From: Xenopus tropicalis
Taxonomy: Eukaryota > Chordata > Amphibia > Anura > Pipidae
Assembly: GCF_000004195.4 (NCBI RefSeq)
Contig: NC_030678.2
Coordinates: 130,477,104 to 130,541,103, forward strand
Direction of reading: 5' to 3'
Length of the DNA stretch: 64,000 nucleotides
The notes beneath the pieces were generated by a model that saw nothing but the letters and a program-made list of their open reading frames with translations, did no database searches and was not told where the DNA came from. A program made the translations under genes and the position numbers. Positions 12,921 through 24,700 of this stretch are shown here, one piece after another. The stretch's first letter is position 1. The number at the start of each line of letters is the position of its first letter.

Positions 12921-14460
12921 CAAGGTCACTGTCAGGATATCAGGAAAAGTCCAGGATGGATTTTACATACTTTATCTCCCAACAGAGTGGCTCCAAGATT
13001 GCTAGTCCAGTCTGGGTGTTTTATGAGACACCTCAGGTGGATAGCTCAAGGAACAGTGAGAAGAGCTCCAGTCTGTTTTTTAACAGATGCTATGTCTAAT
13101 CTTTGTTGGTCAGGAAGACTAAACTGTGTTAGTTAGAAGACCATTAAGAGGCAAGGGTTTTATGTTGTTCTGTATTTTTTCTTTTGAAGTCAAATAAACT
13201 GCTTGAAAGTTCTCATGAGTTGAGTTACTTTTGAGTTACTTTAGAAGTTGTGCTTGTTTCCATGGGCTGCTTTTTCCTCAGAGTAGTTATCTTGTTATTT
13301 AATAGACAAATACAAGTAACACTTTCTAAACACTTCCTATGTGAGGAAGAACTTTCAACATGTACAGAATAGAAAATGGAAATTGCTACCATCATCAGGG
13401 CAACAAAGTTCCCCAGTATATGTCCTACAAAATAATCCCCTACTAGGAATAGGTGGGAAATCTGTTGGTAAAGTATTCAACACCCAGTGGCCTATTTACC
13501 ATATAGGCACTTGAGAGCCCATACCTAGGGCAGTAGCTTTAGGGCATGTCCCTCAAATGCGTATATGTCAAATAAAACTTTTTTGACAGAAAAAAATCTC
13601 TCTTTTTTAAAGAAAAAACCTCTTCCTCTGCCACTGAATACTTTTCTTATGAAATCTGGTAGCAGAGGTGGGGGGTACCTGTGCATTTCTGCAGACAGAA
13701 GTGTGTCATACGCATGCACATTACCTCATAATGTCACTTAAGCTGATGGACATGCCAGGGTCTTGTGCCTAAGGCAACACTGGCCCCAAACACAGCCCTG
13801 GTGGCATCTAACAGTCCATACTAAAATCTGACCACAACAAGGAACCTTATATACATACAACTGAAACAAAAACATACCCATCCTCTAGAGATACAAAGTG
13901 AAAGAAGTGTATGCATACAATTCTTTGAGGCTTTTTCTATAATAAATTAGAAAACTGTTTGTTTCCTTAGTCACACAAGCCTGGTTTAACCTCAAAATAA
14001 GTTTGTGGATTTCTTTCTCTGAAGTGATATTACTGAAAGATAATTAAGAAAGTTCTAAGTCATGGTTGCTGGTGAGAAAATGTTGGGATGGTGGCATTGA
14101 TACATACAATGTAAACTTAATTGCCATTGTTGAGTTTTTTTTTTGTATTTGTGCCTTCTGCAACAATTAAAAACATCTCCAAATGTATTTACCCCCTTCA
14201 TCTTTACCAACTGGCACCTAGGATTTATTTTAGTGAAAAGTAGTCCTTAGTTACTTGTGTCATTTTAAACAAAACATTGTTACCATGTTAGGAATGGATC
14301 AGAATAAGTGGGATGTCACATCAAGTTTGCTTTCTTAGTTTTGTTTTGAAAACACGGTGACAATTTTACTACTATACCAACAATTTTACTACTGTGATGA
14401 ACAACTATTATTTTTAAACTAACATTTTCAGATTCACCATCATTTTATCCTGGTCTGCCT
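12921..14460. other. No gene recognised
   Basis: Mixed sequence with no domain-bearing frame and no terminal repeats that I could pair. Confidence 0.45.
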
Positions 14461-14622
14461 TAGGGGCAGATTTATCAAAATGTAAGACTAGAGCTTACCA
14501 TAGAAAAATTCACCCTCTTTCTATTCATTCCTATGGGGTTTTTAGAAGTGCATTTATAAAACGGTGAACTTTCATCCATCGATAAATACACATCTAAAAA
14601 TCCCATAGGAATTAATAGAAAG
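14461..14622. mobile_element. MITE fragment, ggggcagatttatcaaaatg family
   Basis: The left half matches the complete copy at 45421-45634: the same terminus and the same 'cctatggg(g/a)tttttagaagtg(c/t)attta' followed by its inverted counterpart 'tctaaaaatcccata'. The right terminus (…gataaatctgcccc type) is not visible, so it is truncated or decayed. Confidence 0.6.
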
Positions 14623-15593
14623 TAGTTAAAAGTAGTTAAAATAAATTCATTCTATCTTATCTGAATTTATATTATTCCAACATATTTAAATTATTGTGAT
14701 TTGAACTGTGTGTTGACTTAGTACCCCTCTATTAACTATATAAGGAGCTTTAAATGTACATCAATAAACCTATATTGGGGGGCAGATGCTTTAGAGAAAA
14801 AGTTAGGTACTGTAATGTTGAATTCCCTTTGGTTTATTAAAAAATGTAAGAACAAAAGTTATATGCAGCATGTGTGAGGCCACATTTCCATTATAATTCC
14901 CTATTTTATTCATTAGTTTTGGAAGGTTCATTTAAAGTTAAATCTGCATAGTGCTTTTAATTTTCACAGTGAATGTTGCCCAAGAATAAGGACATAAAGT
15001 ACATTAGCTGGGGAAAAAAAAACTGTATGAAACTGTGCCAGGATTTATCAAGTACTTGACTTTTGGATGAAAGACGTCTCTCTGTCCAGTTGCCACAGGC
15101 ACAATATCAGACAGCATACATGAACAGGATTAGAACACACTGCACAGATTAATCTCTCTGGAACACTTCACCTGGGCTTTTCTTTTAGACAAACAATTTG
15201 TTATTCATACACTGTTACAGAAAGTCTTCCGTTTTAGGTGCTGAGGTTTGTGATTTACTTGATCTAACTAGAAAGTAATCTTTATGTAAAGCTCTTGTTT
15301 CACTTAATGAAATGCTAGAGTGCAAATGAAAATGACAGAAGAAATCTTGAGGCACACTGAACTTAGAATATGCAGGGTAGTAAAAACATAAACAGTCTGG
15401 CATTGTGAAAAGACCATTTTTGTTCTTATAAATTCAATTCAGTTAGATCCTGCAGAATCACTGACAGGATTCTCTTTAATTCTCTATAATAGGAATTAAC
15501 ATTCACACCATAACCGCAATGATTCTGCTGTGTCGATAAACTTACTCGACCTGCGTGTGCGAAGTTCACAACACAGTCCATATACATCTAAAG
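14623..15593. other. No gene recognised
   Basis: AT-rich sequence. The last 8 bases before 15594 are atctaaag, relevant to the hAT element that follows. Confidence 0.45.
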
Positions 15594-15934
15594 CAGCAGA
15601 CCCCAACCTTTTTTGTGGCATGGACCATTCTTAATTAAGAACATTTTCCCACGGACCAGTGGGGGGGGGGGGGGCGGAGCGTGCATTTCAATTACTGGGG
15701 GGGGGGTGGTAATAAGCAAGCAAAGCAATTACTGTATGACACGTATGACTCACTGACATGGTGTTATGCGTGTCGGCGAGTCATACGCAGCAGCGCTATA
15801 CGCATTGGCGTATCATCATGTCATACCCAGCACATCTTCCAAACGCCACTTTGTAAGCAGGGATCAGAGGCAGCCCATTATAACACAGCCCACGGCCCAG
15901 CACTGGTCCGTGGCCTGGTGGTTGGGGACCCCTG
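15594..15934. mobile_element. hAT-type non-autonomous element, copy 1
   Basis: 341 bp with ends cagcagaccccaacc and ggttggggacccctg, the classic 'CAGGGGTCCCCAACC' hAT terminal inverted repeat. It contains two G-runs (about 15661-15674 and 15700) and a CpG-bearing core (tgtcggcgagtcatacgca) shared with copy 2 at 27186-27470. A 129-codon frame crosses it, but the same region in copy 2 shows it is repeat sequence. The left flank is atctaaag and the right flank ctatacct, so this copy lacks its own matching 8-bp duplication. Confidence 0.85.
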
Positions 15935-15969
15935 CTATACCTTATGCTCTCTTATGCTCCCTCTAGCAG

Positions 15970-16272
15970 TAAATGTGGCCTATACATTAAGATCTGCTCG
16001 TTTGGCAAGGACACCAAACAGGTGGATCTTCTCCCCATATGCCCACCTTAGGTGGGCGATATGGGACTAGTTTGATCATTTGGCCCTAGGGCCCCTGCGG
16101 TCCCTGATCATAAGGGAAATTCAAACCTAACTGATATACAGCTGGCTGATTTTCGGCTAGATATTTTTGGGGAGGCTCACCGGGGGTCCACATCCATGGG
16201 CAGACAAGCTGCCAAACCAGTCAGAAGGACTTGAATGAGCAGCTTAAATCTGCCCGTGTATGATCACCTTAA
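15970..16272. mobile_element. Degenerate MITE, 'cccgtgtatg' family
   Basis: Imperfect inverted termini (taaatgtggcctatacat at 15970; gtgtatgatcaccttaa ending 16272). The interior has palindromic clusters such as cccaccttaggtggg and ggccctagggcccc. It resembles the better-preserved element at 49938-50200 in ends and composition. Confidence 0.5.
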
Positions 16273-17125
16273 GGAGCTGTACCTCTAATCATGCTCCTAG
16301 TAGATGTTGATGTCTTGGTTGTTTCAGGCTGCCTAAAGTTATTGCAGACCATAAAACCTCACATTCTTTGAGAAACACTTTTCTTTTGTATAACCCAATA
16401 TGGGGTTAAAAAGGTGGATGTGGCTGGAGTGTAACAGAGTGTGTTTGGGTATATACATTGAGATTACAACTGTTAGTAGGACAGTGGGTTTATTGGTTTA
16501 GAGTTGGCATTTGAGACCTCATGTTGTAGTTGGTCAGATACTGCTGTGGTGGCTGTTGTGGCTGCACATAGAAGAAGATATTTTGACTGTATCCTAAAGG
16601 TTCCTACAGAAGGAAGCAGAGGCAAGGTAACAGAACAAGCAGATGGACAGCCAAGTATAAGATCAATCATGCAAACATATATGGCCAGTTAATAAAAACA
16701 CAATTGTGTAGTCACTGCAAAAAAATAAGAAAAAAAACCCCAACAATTTTCCACTTGCCAAAATGCTGTCAGCTGAAATGTGCCTAAAAAGAAACCCTAC
16801 ATGTACCTTTACTCATAGATATTGTTCCTCACTGTTCCCAGAGTTCATTGCTAAGTACGTATCTTTATATGTCTAGATTTTGTCTACAGCTGTTTTTGTT
16901 GTCACCAGGCTGTGTGCCATTTGGTGGAGTCTGTGTGATTCATCTCATAAATTCAGAAAAAGAAATTAGTTAAAGGGGACTCCACCCAAACACAACTTGA
17001 CCTTTTTGAAAAGTAAACATAATTTCAAGCATCTTTGCAAAATACATTAATTAAAAATATGCAGCCTGTTTATAATTTGTAATGCAATAATATGGTTTGG
17101 AACAGTTCTCTAAGCCTGGCCCCCT
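16273..17125. other. No gene recognised
   Basis: Unique-looking sequence with two short opposed frames near 16.5-16.7 kb that lack any family signature. Confidence 0.45.
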
Positions 17126-17133
17126 GTCCTCAT

Positions 17134-17770
17134 TAGAGATGTAGCGAACTGTTCGCCGGCGAACTAATTCGCGCGAACATCGGGTGTTCGCAAGTCCGCA
17201 AATTCGCGAACTTTTCGTGATGTTCGCAATTTGGGTTCGCCGGCACCGAAAAAATCGCAAAACTTGCGATAACGTTGCGAATGCTCCAAAAAAGTCGCAA
17301 AACTTACGATAACGTTACGAATGCTCCGAAAAAGTCGCAAAACTTACGATAACGTTACGAATGCTCCGAAAAAGTCGCAAAACTTACGATAACGTTACGA
17401 ATGCTCCGAAAAAGTCGCAAAACTTACGATAACGGTACGACTGCTCCGGAAAAGTCGCAAAACTTACGATAACTTTACGAAAGCGCCGGAAATTACGAAA
17501 AAGTCGCAAAATTACCGATCATTTAGAAAAACGGCAATTGTGTCAATTTTTCAGAGAAGTTTTTGCCCTTGATCCCCCTCCTGCATGCCACTGTCCAGGT
17601 CGTGGCACCCTTTAAACAACTTTAAAATCAGTTTTCTGGGCAGAAATGGCTTTTCTAGGTTTTAAAGTTCGCCTTCCCATTGAAGTCTATGGGGTTCCCA
17701 AAGTTCGCGAATATTCGCAATTTTCGGCGTAAGTTCGCGAACTTTTTTTTTGAGGTTCGCTACATCCCTA
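17134..17770. mobile_element. hAT-like element, perfect 8-bp target duplication
   Basis: 637 bp bounded by tagagatgtagcgaac and gttcgctacatcccta. Both flanks are the identical octamer gtcctcat (17126-17133 and 17771-17778), a clean 8-bp target-site duplication as made by hAT transposases. It is strikingly CpG-rich against an AT-rich background and carries an internal 40-bp minisatellite. Non-coding and non-autonomous. Confidence 0.9.
17249..17500 (+). repeat. 40-bp minisatellite inside the hAT-like element
   Basis: About six copies of a 40-bp unit (aagtcgcaaaacttacgata followed by acgttacgaatgctccgaa). Central copies (about 17290-17430) are nearly identical; outer copies diverge (cgttgcgaat, cggtacgact, ctttacgaaa), the usual pattern of turnover at the array centre. 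Confidence 0.9.
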
Positions 17771-17778
17771 GTCCTCAT

Positions 17779-19035
17779 GCTGATCTGACTAACTATTTTG
17801 AGACTCAAACAAAAATGCAACAGTAGTCGACTGTCCTCAGCCTGCCTTCAGTCTGCATTCTCCAAATCCCACAATTCCCTGCGCATGTGATATCAATAAG
17901 GAGCATCACAATGCAATGCATTGTGGGTTATATTGTTCTTGCATGCTGTCTGTAAGCTGTAGAGAAATTACAAGTTGTAACATCAATGTTTTAGACCTTC
18001 CCTGGCAGAATTTTAAATGATGCAGAAATAGAAGAGTTGTTTTGCATCTGAATTTCAGCATAGAGAATAATATGAATAGAATACCATTTCAGGCATACAG
18101 GGATTTTAGTAAATAAATGGAAAAAGAACTGTGTTATTATTTCAAGTAACTTAGATATAAGCAAGGAACATAGCCATTTAGTATGAAAGCTGCCATACCC
18201 ATTTATCAGTGCCACCAGTTGAACAGATATTTGCCAAATCATGCTCAACCAATCCTTTGGCCTCACGGCAAGTACTAGAAAATTACAGGAGCCTATGTTA
18301 GCCCATCTAGATAGGACCCCATCAATGGCCCAATGCAGTTGGAGTTTTTTCAGTCTGCCCAATATATTGGGCTGATCTCCAATGATACAGTATATGCCCA
18401 GGTTTGGTTAGGCAACTTGCCCTGTTTCAGCCATACTGTCCAGCTTTTTGTGCATGTATGTGCCAGGTTGGGGATCACTTACAAAAATCCAACCCTGTCG
18501 GAATGCAAAATATCTGTCCAATCTGAAATTTCATGCTGCTAATGTCCCACGTCCGCGGTACATGCTGGATCAGAAGATGAGGAAATGAAAAAACAAGCTA
18601 TGGATGTTGGCCCAAACGAATGGAAAAGTATGTGGCTGTACCCATGTACAGTCAATAGGTTATGTCATGACACTCAGAACTGGTCTTTAAATGTTGACAC
18701 TAAGAATTACTGATAAACAAAAGAGAAATATGGTACCAATAGTTTTCCAATCCTCTGCATTAGAGGGCACAAGATTCAATTCCTGGGTAATCTTTTTGGT
18801 TCCATTCCCCATTTGTATCCCTTGCTTTTATGCTCATCTTAGGAAGACACTAAATCTAAGGGTGAAGGATGATGTAGCACCCTTCTCGACCCACTATTCA
18901 GGCTAAGGAAGGGACACCCTACAAGCTAAGGACCCCCTTGTTTTTACCAGACTTAGCAAACAGCAGCAGCACTGAGTGAAACCAAGGCTGATGAATGAGC
19001 AGATCTTGCCAAGAAATTTGGCAGCACAGAAACTG
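17779..19035. other. No gene recognised
   Basis: No domain-bearing frame. 18.16-18.48 kb has palindrome-rich sequence (for example gcccaatatattgggc) resembling degraded MITE material, but I cannot define its ends. Confidence 0.4.
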
Positions 19036-19182
19036 CACTTACTCAATAGGCCACACATACAAAGTAATGCTCTGTGTGCAGAATAAGCTATGTATGTACT
19101 GCACATCTACTGCCAAATAAATGTCATAGCAGCACTTGTCATGTGATGAGAGGCGTCTTCAAACCTAGGGGTGTGACAGTTG
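19036..19182 (+). repeat. Local direct duplication, copy A
   Basis: Matches copy B (19402-19966) from cacttactcaataggccaca through gtgtgcagaataagctatg to aacctaggggtgtgacag. It supplies the empty-site sequence for the transposon inserted in copy B. Non-coding. Confidence 0.8.
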
Positions 19183-19401
19183 AAGTGAGCACATCCCTTC
19201 TGAGAGATTTTATACCAAATAACCCTCATTTTAGCTAAAAAAAATAGGGGTAAATAGTTGGATGCTGCCCCCAGAATAGTGGATGCTGTTCCTTTTACTG
19301 ATTTTAGTGAATGTGGAGAATTTTCCCCTGAAATGGGCTTTGGAGATGCCTTTAATCTTAGTGCTGGTTGGCAGGGCAGGATTGTAAACGCAGTTGGGAG
19401 A

Positions 19402-19966
19402 CACTTACTCAATAGGCCACACAAACAAGGCAATGCTTAGGGGGAGATTTACTAATCCACGAACAGTCCGAAGGCATCCGAATGCGTTTTTTCGTAATGA
19501 TCTGTATTTTTCGTCGCCGTCGCGACTTTTTCGTATGTCCCACAATTTTTTCGTCGCAACTTTTCCGTATATTTTCCGCAACTTTTACGTCACCATTGCG
19601 AAAAAAACGGATTGGTTTTTCTGCCGTTTACTATCGCTCAATACGGAAAAATCATGACGGCGCCGAAATAGTCGCGCAAAATACGATAAACTTGCGACGG
19701 GGACGAAAAAGTTGCGACAAATACGAAAAATCATGATGACGATGAAAAAGTCACAAAATTTTCGTTTCCAATACGATTTTTTCCCTTTCGGGATTCGTGG
19801 ATTAGTAAATCTGCCCCATAGTGTGCAGAATAAGCTATGTATGTACTGCACATCTAAGGCCAAATAAATTTCATATACACCTGACTAATCAGGGCACACT
19901 TCCCTTTTAATAGCAGCACTTGTCATGTGATGAGAGGCAACTTTAAACCTAGGGGTGTGACAGTTG
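19402..19966 (+). repeat. Local direct duplication, copy B, split by a MITE
   Basis: Second copy of 19036-19182, interrupted by the element at 19440-19818. It also carries about 35 extra bases near 19873-19912 that are absent from copy A. The two copies lie about 0.37 kb apart in the same orientation. Confidence 0.8.
19440..19818. mobile_element. TA-flanked MITE, ttactaatccacgaa family, copy 1
   Basis: Ends gggggagatttactaatcc and ggattagtaaatctgcccc(a) are inverted repeats flanked by TA. Comparison with copy A of the local duplication (…aatgct|gtgtgcag…) confirms this is an insertion. The interior is rich in tcgtcgc and cgacg motifs and non-coding. A TA target suggests Tc1/mariner-type mobilisation (inference). 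Confidence 0.85.
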
Positions 19967-20191
19967 GTTCAGTCCATTGGTTGGCACTGTAAGAGGTAAG
20001 AGCACACTTTTCCCACTGGAAATCCCCATAAAAAGATTTGCCACACCATAAAATACTTTATTTTTGTTCCCAATATTTAGAGGCTTCATAGAACTGTGCC
20101 CCTCTGTCTAATCTTAGAATGGTTTCTTCCTAAGAGAATAGCACCTATGCACTATAGAGGGGTGCACCATGTCCTGCCCTCATTCTAAGAA

Positions 20192-20375
20192 GTATATTTA
20201 TCATGCTGTGTAAAGAGTGGAATAAACTTTACCAGTGATGTTTCTCATAGCAGCCAATTAGATGCTTTGCTTTGTTTTTCTAACTGTTGAAATCTAATTG
20301 CTGATTGGTTGCCTTGGGCAAGATCACCGGTAATGTTTCACTCCACTTTTTACACAGCATTATATATATACCCCT
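20192..20375. mobile_element. MITE, tatttatcatgctgtgtaaa family, copy 1
   Basis: About 184 bp with imperfect inverted ends (tatttatcatgctgtgtaaa…tttacacagcattatatata) and matching internal inverted blocks (ggtaatgtttcactccac against gtggaataaactttaccag). A second copy lies at 34942-35130. Confidence 0.75.
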
Positions 20376-20462
20376 AGCTGTACCAATGCTCAATTCTGAT
20401 TGGCAACTGGGAGCAAACTTACAGTATGGTATAAACTGAGTTCTAATGCTTTCCTCTTGCAG

Positions 20463-20552
20463 GAACAACTACAAGAGCCGGAGAGGATTTATTATGTCCT
20501 GTGCAACAAAGTGTCTCTATGTCCAGTTGGTGCCATCATTATTAAAGGTAAG
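20463..20552 (+). other. Possible 90-bp internal exon, unrecognised
   Basis: A pyrimidine tract and acceptor (tgctttcctcttgcag, ending 20462) precede a 90-bp open segment that runs into an almost ideal donor (aag|gtaagt at 20553). A weaker alternative donor is at 20548, giving 85 bp. One phase reads EQLQEPERIYYVLCNK through to a lysine; another open phase reads NNYKSRRGFIMSCATKC. I recognise neither, and no partner exon is visible nearby. Splice-site quality is the only support; a chance match is at least as likely. Confidence 0.2.
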
Positions 20553-20618
20553 GTAAGTGACCAAAATGTAAAGTGCAGCAAGAGGATTTACCCACCCTCT
20601 CATCTACACATACATCTA

Positions 20619-21788
20619 CCGTATATACTCGAGTATAAGCCGATCCGAATATAAGCCGAGGTACCTAATTTTACCTAAGAAAACTGGAAAAACTTATTGA
20701 CTTGAGTATAAGCCGAGGGAAATGCAGCCGCTACTGCAAGTTGAAGTGATATCACCCCCCTCCCAGCAGCCAATTAGCAGAACAATGTGAAAGCATCAAG
20801 ATAGCAGCTCCCAGTATACATCAGAATAGCACTCAATAGTAAGAAATCCAAGTCCGGCTTGGGACTCCTCCAGTTACATGGGAGTAGGAGAAACAATAGG
20901 TTAGCTGAAAGCAGTTCTAATGTGTAGCGCTGGCTCCTTCTGAAAGCTCAGACTCAGGCACACTTTACTGCTGCGCTGCAAGTTGGAGTGATATCCCCCC
21001 CTTACCCCCAGCAACCAATCAGCAGAACAATGGGAAGGGAGCAAGATAGCAAGATAGGGAATCATTTAACCATGAAATAAACCCAATAGGATTGTTCTGC
21101 CCCCAATAAGGGGTAATTATATATATTGTTCCATTTCGCCTATGGATGGGTATGTAGGGCACAATTGCCTCTGTGTGCAGCTACTGTTCTGTGGGGCTCC
21201 ATTGAAAGTGGGGACCATGGTGTTTGCATTGGATTACACCCTACTTTATGGCCCCTTTATTGGCAATATGGGAGGGGGGCATACAAGGAAATCCTTATGT
21301 AAAAGTGCCTGCACCCCTCCTATAATATCTGCCTTATGTCTGAGGGATCTGACATTCCCAATGAACCTTTAAAAAAATAACTATGCAGATATTTGTAGTC
21401 ACTCAGGGCTAAAGGTCTGGTGTCTGAGGTGCAATGAGAGATTGTGCTGCTGAGGCGCAAGGGGAGAGCTCAGGGAATACCCATAATGAAATGGCACAAA
21501 GCGGCGCTACAGATCGGTGCCCTGAAAGTTCCGCGAATACCCAAAAACTAATAATTAAATGACACAAAGCGGTGCTACAGACCAGTGCCCTGATGCGCAT
21601 ACCTGTGAGGAGAAGCCGATGCTCGTCAACGATGCCGCACGTACAATGACGTGCACGCGCGCGTCAGCACGCACGTTAGGTCGGCGCTACCCTATATATG
21701 CGAGTATAAGCGCGAGTATAAGCCGAGGTTCACTTTTTAAGCACATTTTTAGTGCTCAAAAACTCGGCTTATACTCGAGTATATACGG
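20619..21788. mobile_element. 1.17-kb TIR element, TA target duplication (tatactcgagtataagcc)
   Basis: Left end ccgtatatactcgagtataa and right end ttatactcgagtatatacgg are inverted repeats, each flanked by TA (20617-20618, 21789-21790). Each TIR holds a near-palindrome centred on CTCGAG. The interior has a direct duplication of about 80 bp (around 20735-20815 and 20975-21055, sharing 'cagcagaacaatg'-type blocks) and no transposase frame. The right end abuts the CACCCA satellite within two bases. Ends and target fit a Tc1/mariner-like non-autonomous element (inference). Confidence 0.8.
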
Positions 21789-21790
21789 TA

Positions 21791-24700
21791 CCAATCCACC
21801 CTCTCACTCACACACGCACCTACCCACCATTTCACCCAAACATGCACCCACCCTCCCACACATGCACCCACCCTATCACCCACACACTCACCCTCCCACC
21901 CACTAACCCACACATGCACCCACCCTCCTAATCATCCGCACAAGCACCCACCCTCTCTCTCACCCACAAACGCACCCACACTGCCTCTTACCCACACACG
22001 CACCCACCGACCCACAAATGCACCCACCGACGCACACCCACCCTCCAATCCACACACCCACCCTCTCATCCACACACCCTCTCATCCACACACACCCACC
22101 AACACATGCACCCAACCACCTACACACCAAACATGCACCCACCCACTCACCAAACCAACGCATGCATGCACCAACTCACCAAACCACCCACCCACTCTCC
22201 CATGCATGCACCCACCCTCCCACTCACCCACACATGCACCCACCCTCCCACACATGCACCCACCCACGCACCAACCCTGCCACTCACCCACACACGCACT
22301 CACCCTCTAACCAACACACGCACCCACCCACCCTCTAACCCACCCACCCTCTAACCAACACACACCCACCCAGACATGCACCCACAAACCCACGCGCCCA
22401 CCCCCTCACTCATGCAACCCCTCACCTACACATGCACCCCATCACCCTCTAACCCACACACGCATCCAACCACCCACCCTCTCACCCACACACGCACCCT
22501 CTCAACCACACATGCACCCACCCCCTCACCCACACAAGCACTCACCCACACAAGCACCCCCTCACCCACACAAGCACCCCCTCACCCACACACACACCCA
22601 CCCTCCCATCCACACACACCCATCCTCTCATCCACACACACACCCACCTAGAAATGCACCCCCCTACCCACAAACCCACGTGCCCACCAACGCACCCACC
22701 CACCCACCCTCTCATCCACCCATGTGCCCACCCCCTCACTCACGCACCCCCTCACCTACACACACACACCCCCTGACCCTCTAACCCACACAGGCATCCA
22801 ACAACCTTCTAACACACACCCTCTCACAAACCCACCTACCCACGGAACCACCCACACACACCCACGCATCCACCCAAGCACCAAGCCTCTAACCCACACA
22901 CGCACCCAACCACCCACAACCTCACAAACACCAACCACCCACCCTCTCACCCACCCATACACGCACCCACCCTCTCACACGCACCACCCACCCTCTCACA
23001 CACGCACCCACTCACCCTCTCACCTACACACGCACCCACACAACCTCTCATGCACCCACATACACAACCACCCACACCCACCAACCCACCCGCTAACACG
23101 CACCCAACCACCCACCCTCTCACCACACATGAACCAAACCACCCACAGTCTCATTCACACCCAACCTCTCACCTTCTGACCAACACATGCACCAAACCGA
23201 CCTCTGACCCACACACGCACCCACACACGTATCTCAACCACCCTCTCAACCACACACCTACGCACCCACGCATGCACCCACTGCAACAACACACGCACCA
23301 ACCCACTAACACACACACCCACCCACTTTCCCTCTCACCCACACCCATCCACCATCTCACCCACACACGTACCTACCATCTCACCCACGCACACCAACCC
23401 ACCCTCTCTCCCACACATGCACCCTTCCACCCTCTCACACACAGTCACCCAACCACACCCACCAACACACACCCACCCTCCCATCCACACACCCACCCAC
23501 TCACCTTCTAATCCACACACACAACCCCCACCCACATATGCACCCCCCCAGCCACTCATGCACCCACCTACCCACACACAGACGCACTCTCCCTCTCACA
23601 CACACACCATCTAACACACCCACAAATACCCACCCTCTCACCCACAAACGCACCAACCCAAAAATGCACCCACCCTCGCACATACCAACCCACACACTTA
23701 CCCACTCACTCACCCACGCACCAACCCACCCGCTCTCCCACACATGCACCCTTCCACCATCTCACACACAGTCGCACCCACCCACTCTCTCAGCCACTCA
23801 CCCACACACGCACCCACCATCTCACACACACCCACCCTCTAACACACACCCGCCCACCCGCCCACCCTCTCACAAACCCACCTACCCACGGAACCACACA
23901 CCCACGCATCCACCCAAGCACCAAGCCTCTCACACACGCACCCACAATCTCACGAACACCAACCACCCACCCTCTCACCCACCCACACATGCACCCACCC
24001 TCTCACCTACACACGCACGCACCCACCCACCCACACACCCTCTCAGGCACATACACAACCACCCACACCCACCAACCCCCCCTTTAACACGCACCTAACC
24101 ACCCACCCTCTCACCACACGTGAACCAAACCACCCACAGTCTCATTCACACACGCACCCAACCTCGCACCCTCTGACCAACACACGCACCAAACCAACCT
24201 CTGACCCATACACGCACCCACCCCACACACGCACCCACACACGCACGCAACCACCAACCCATGCACCAAACTCACGCATGCATGCTCCCGCCCACACACG
24301 CACCCACTACAACTACACACACACCTACCCACCCACGCACCAACCCACACACGCACCCACCCACTCTACCTCTCACACACCCGCCATCTCACCCCCGGCA
24401 CCCACCCTCTCACCCACACATATGCATCCACCCTCTCACCCACACACACCCACCCTCTCACCCACACACACCCACCCTTCCACAAATGCACCAACCAACA
24501 AACGCACGCACACACCAACCTACGCACGCACCCACCCACTGCAACCACACACACACCCCCACCCACACACGCACCCCCCCAGCCACCCACACACACATGA
24601 ACCCACCCACACACACACCCACTCTCCCTCTCACACACGCACCAACCCACCATCTCACACACACACACAAACCTACCCTGTCACCCACACACACGCATCC

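Noticed and set aside
15935..15942. Target duplication on the inner side of hAT copy 1
   Set aside because: ctatacct does not match atctaaag at any reasonable alignment, so copy 1 cannot be shown as a simple single insertion.
15681..16070. 129-codon frame possibly encoding a transposase piece
   Set aside because: Sits in a 341-bp non-autonomous hAT copy; no catalytic or dimerisation motif of hAT transposases, and copy 2 shows only a shortened, diverged version.
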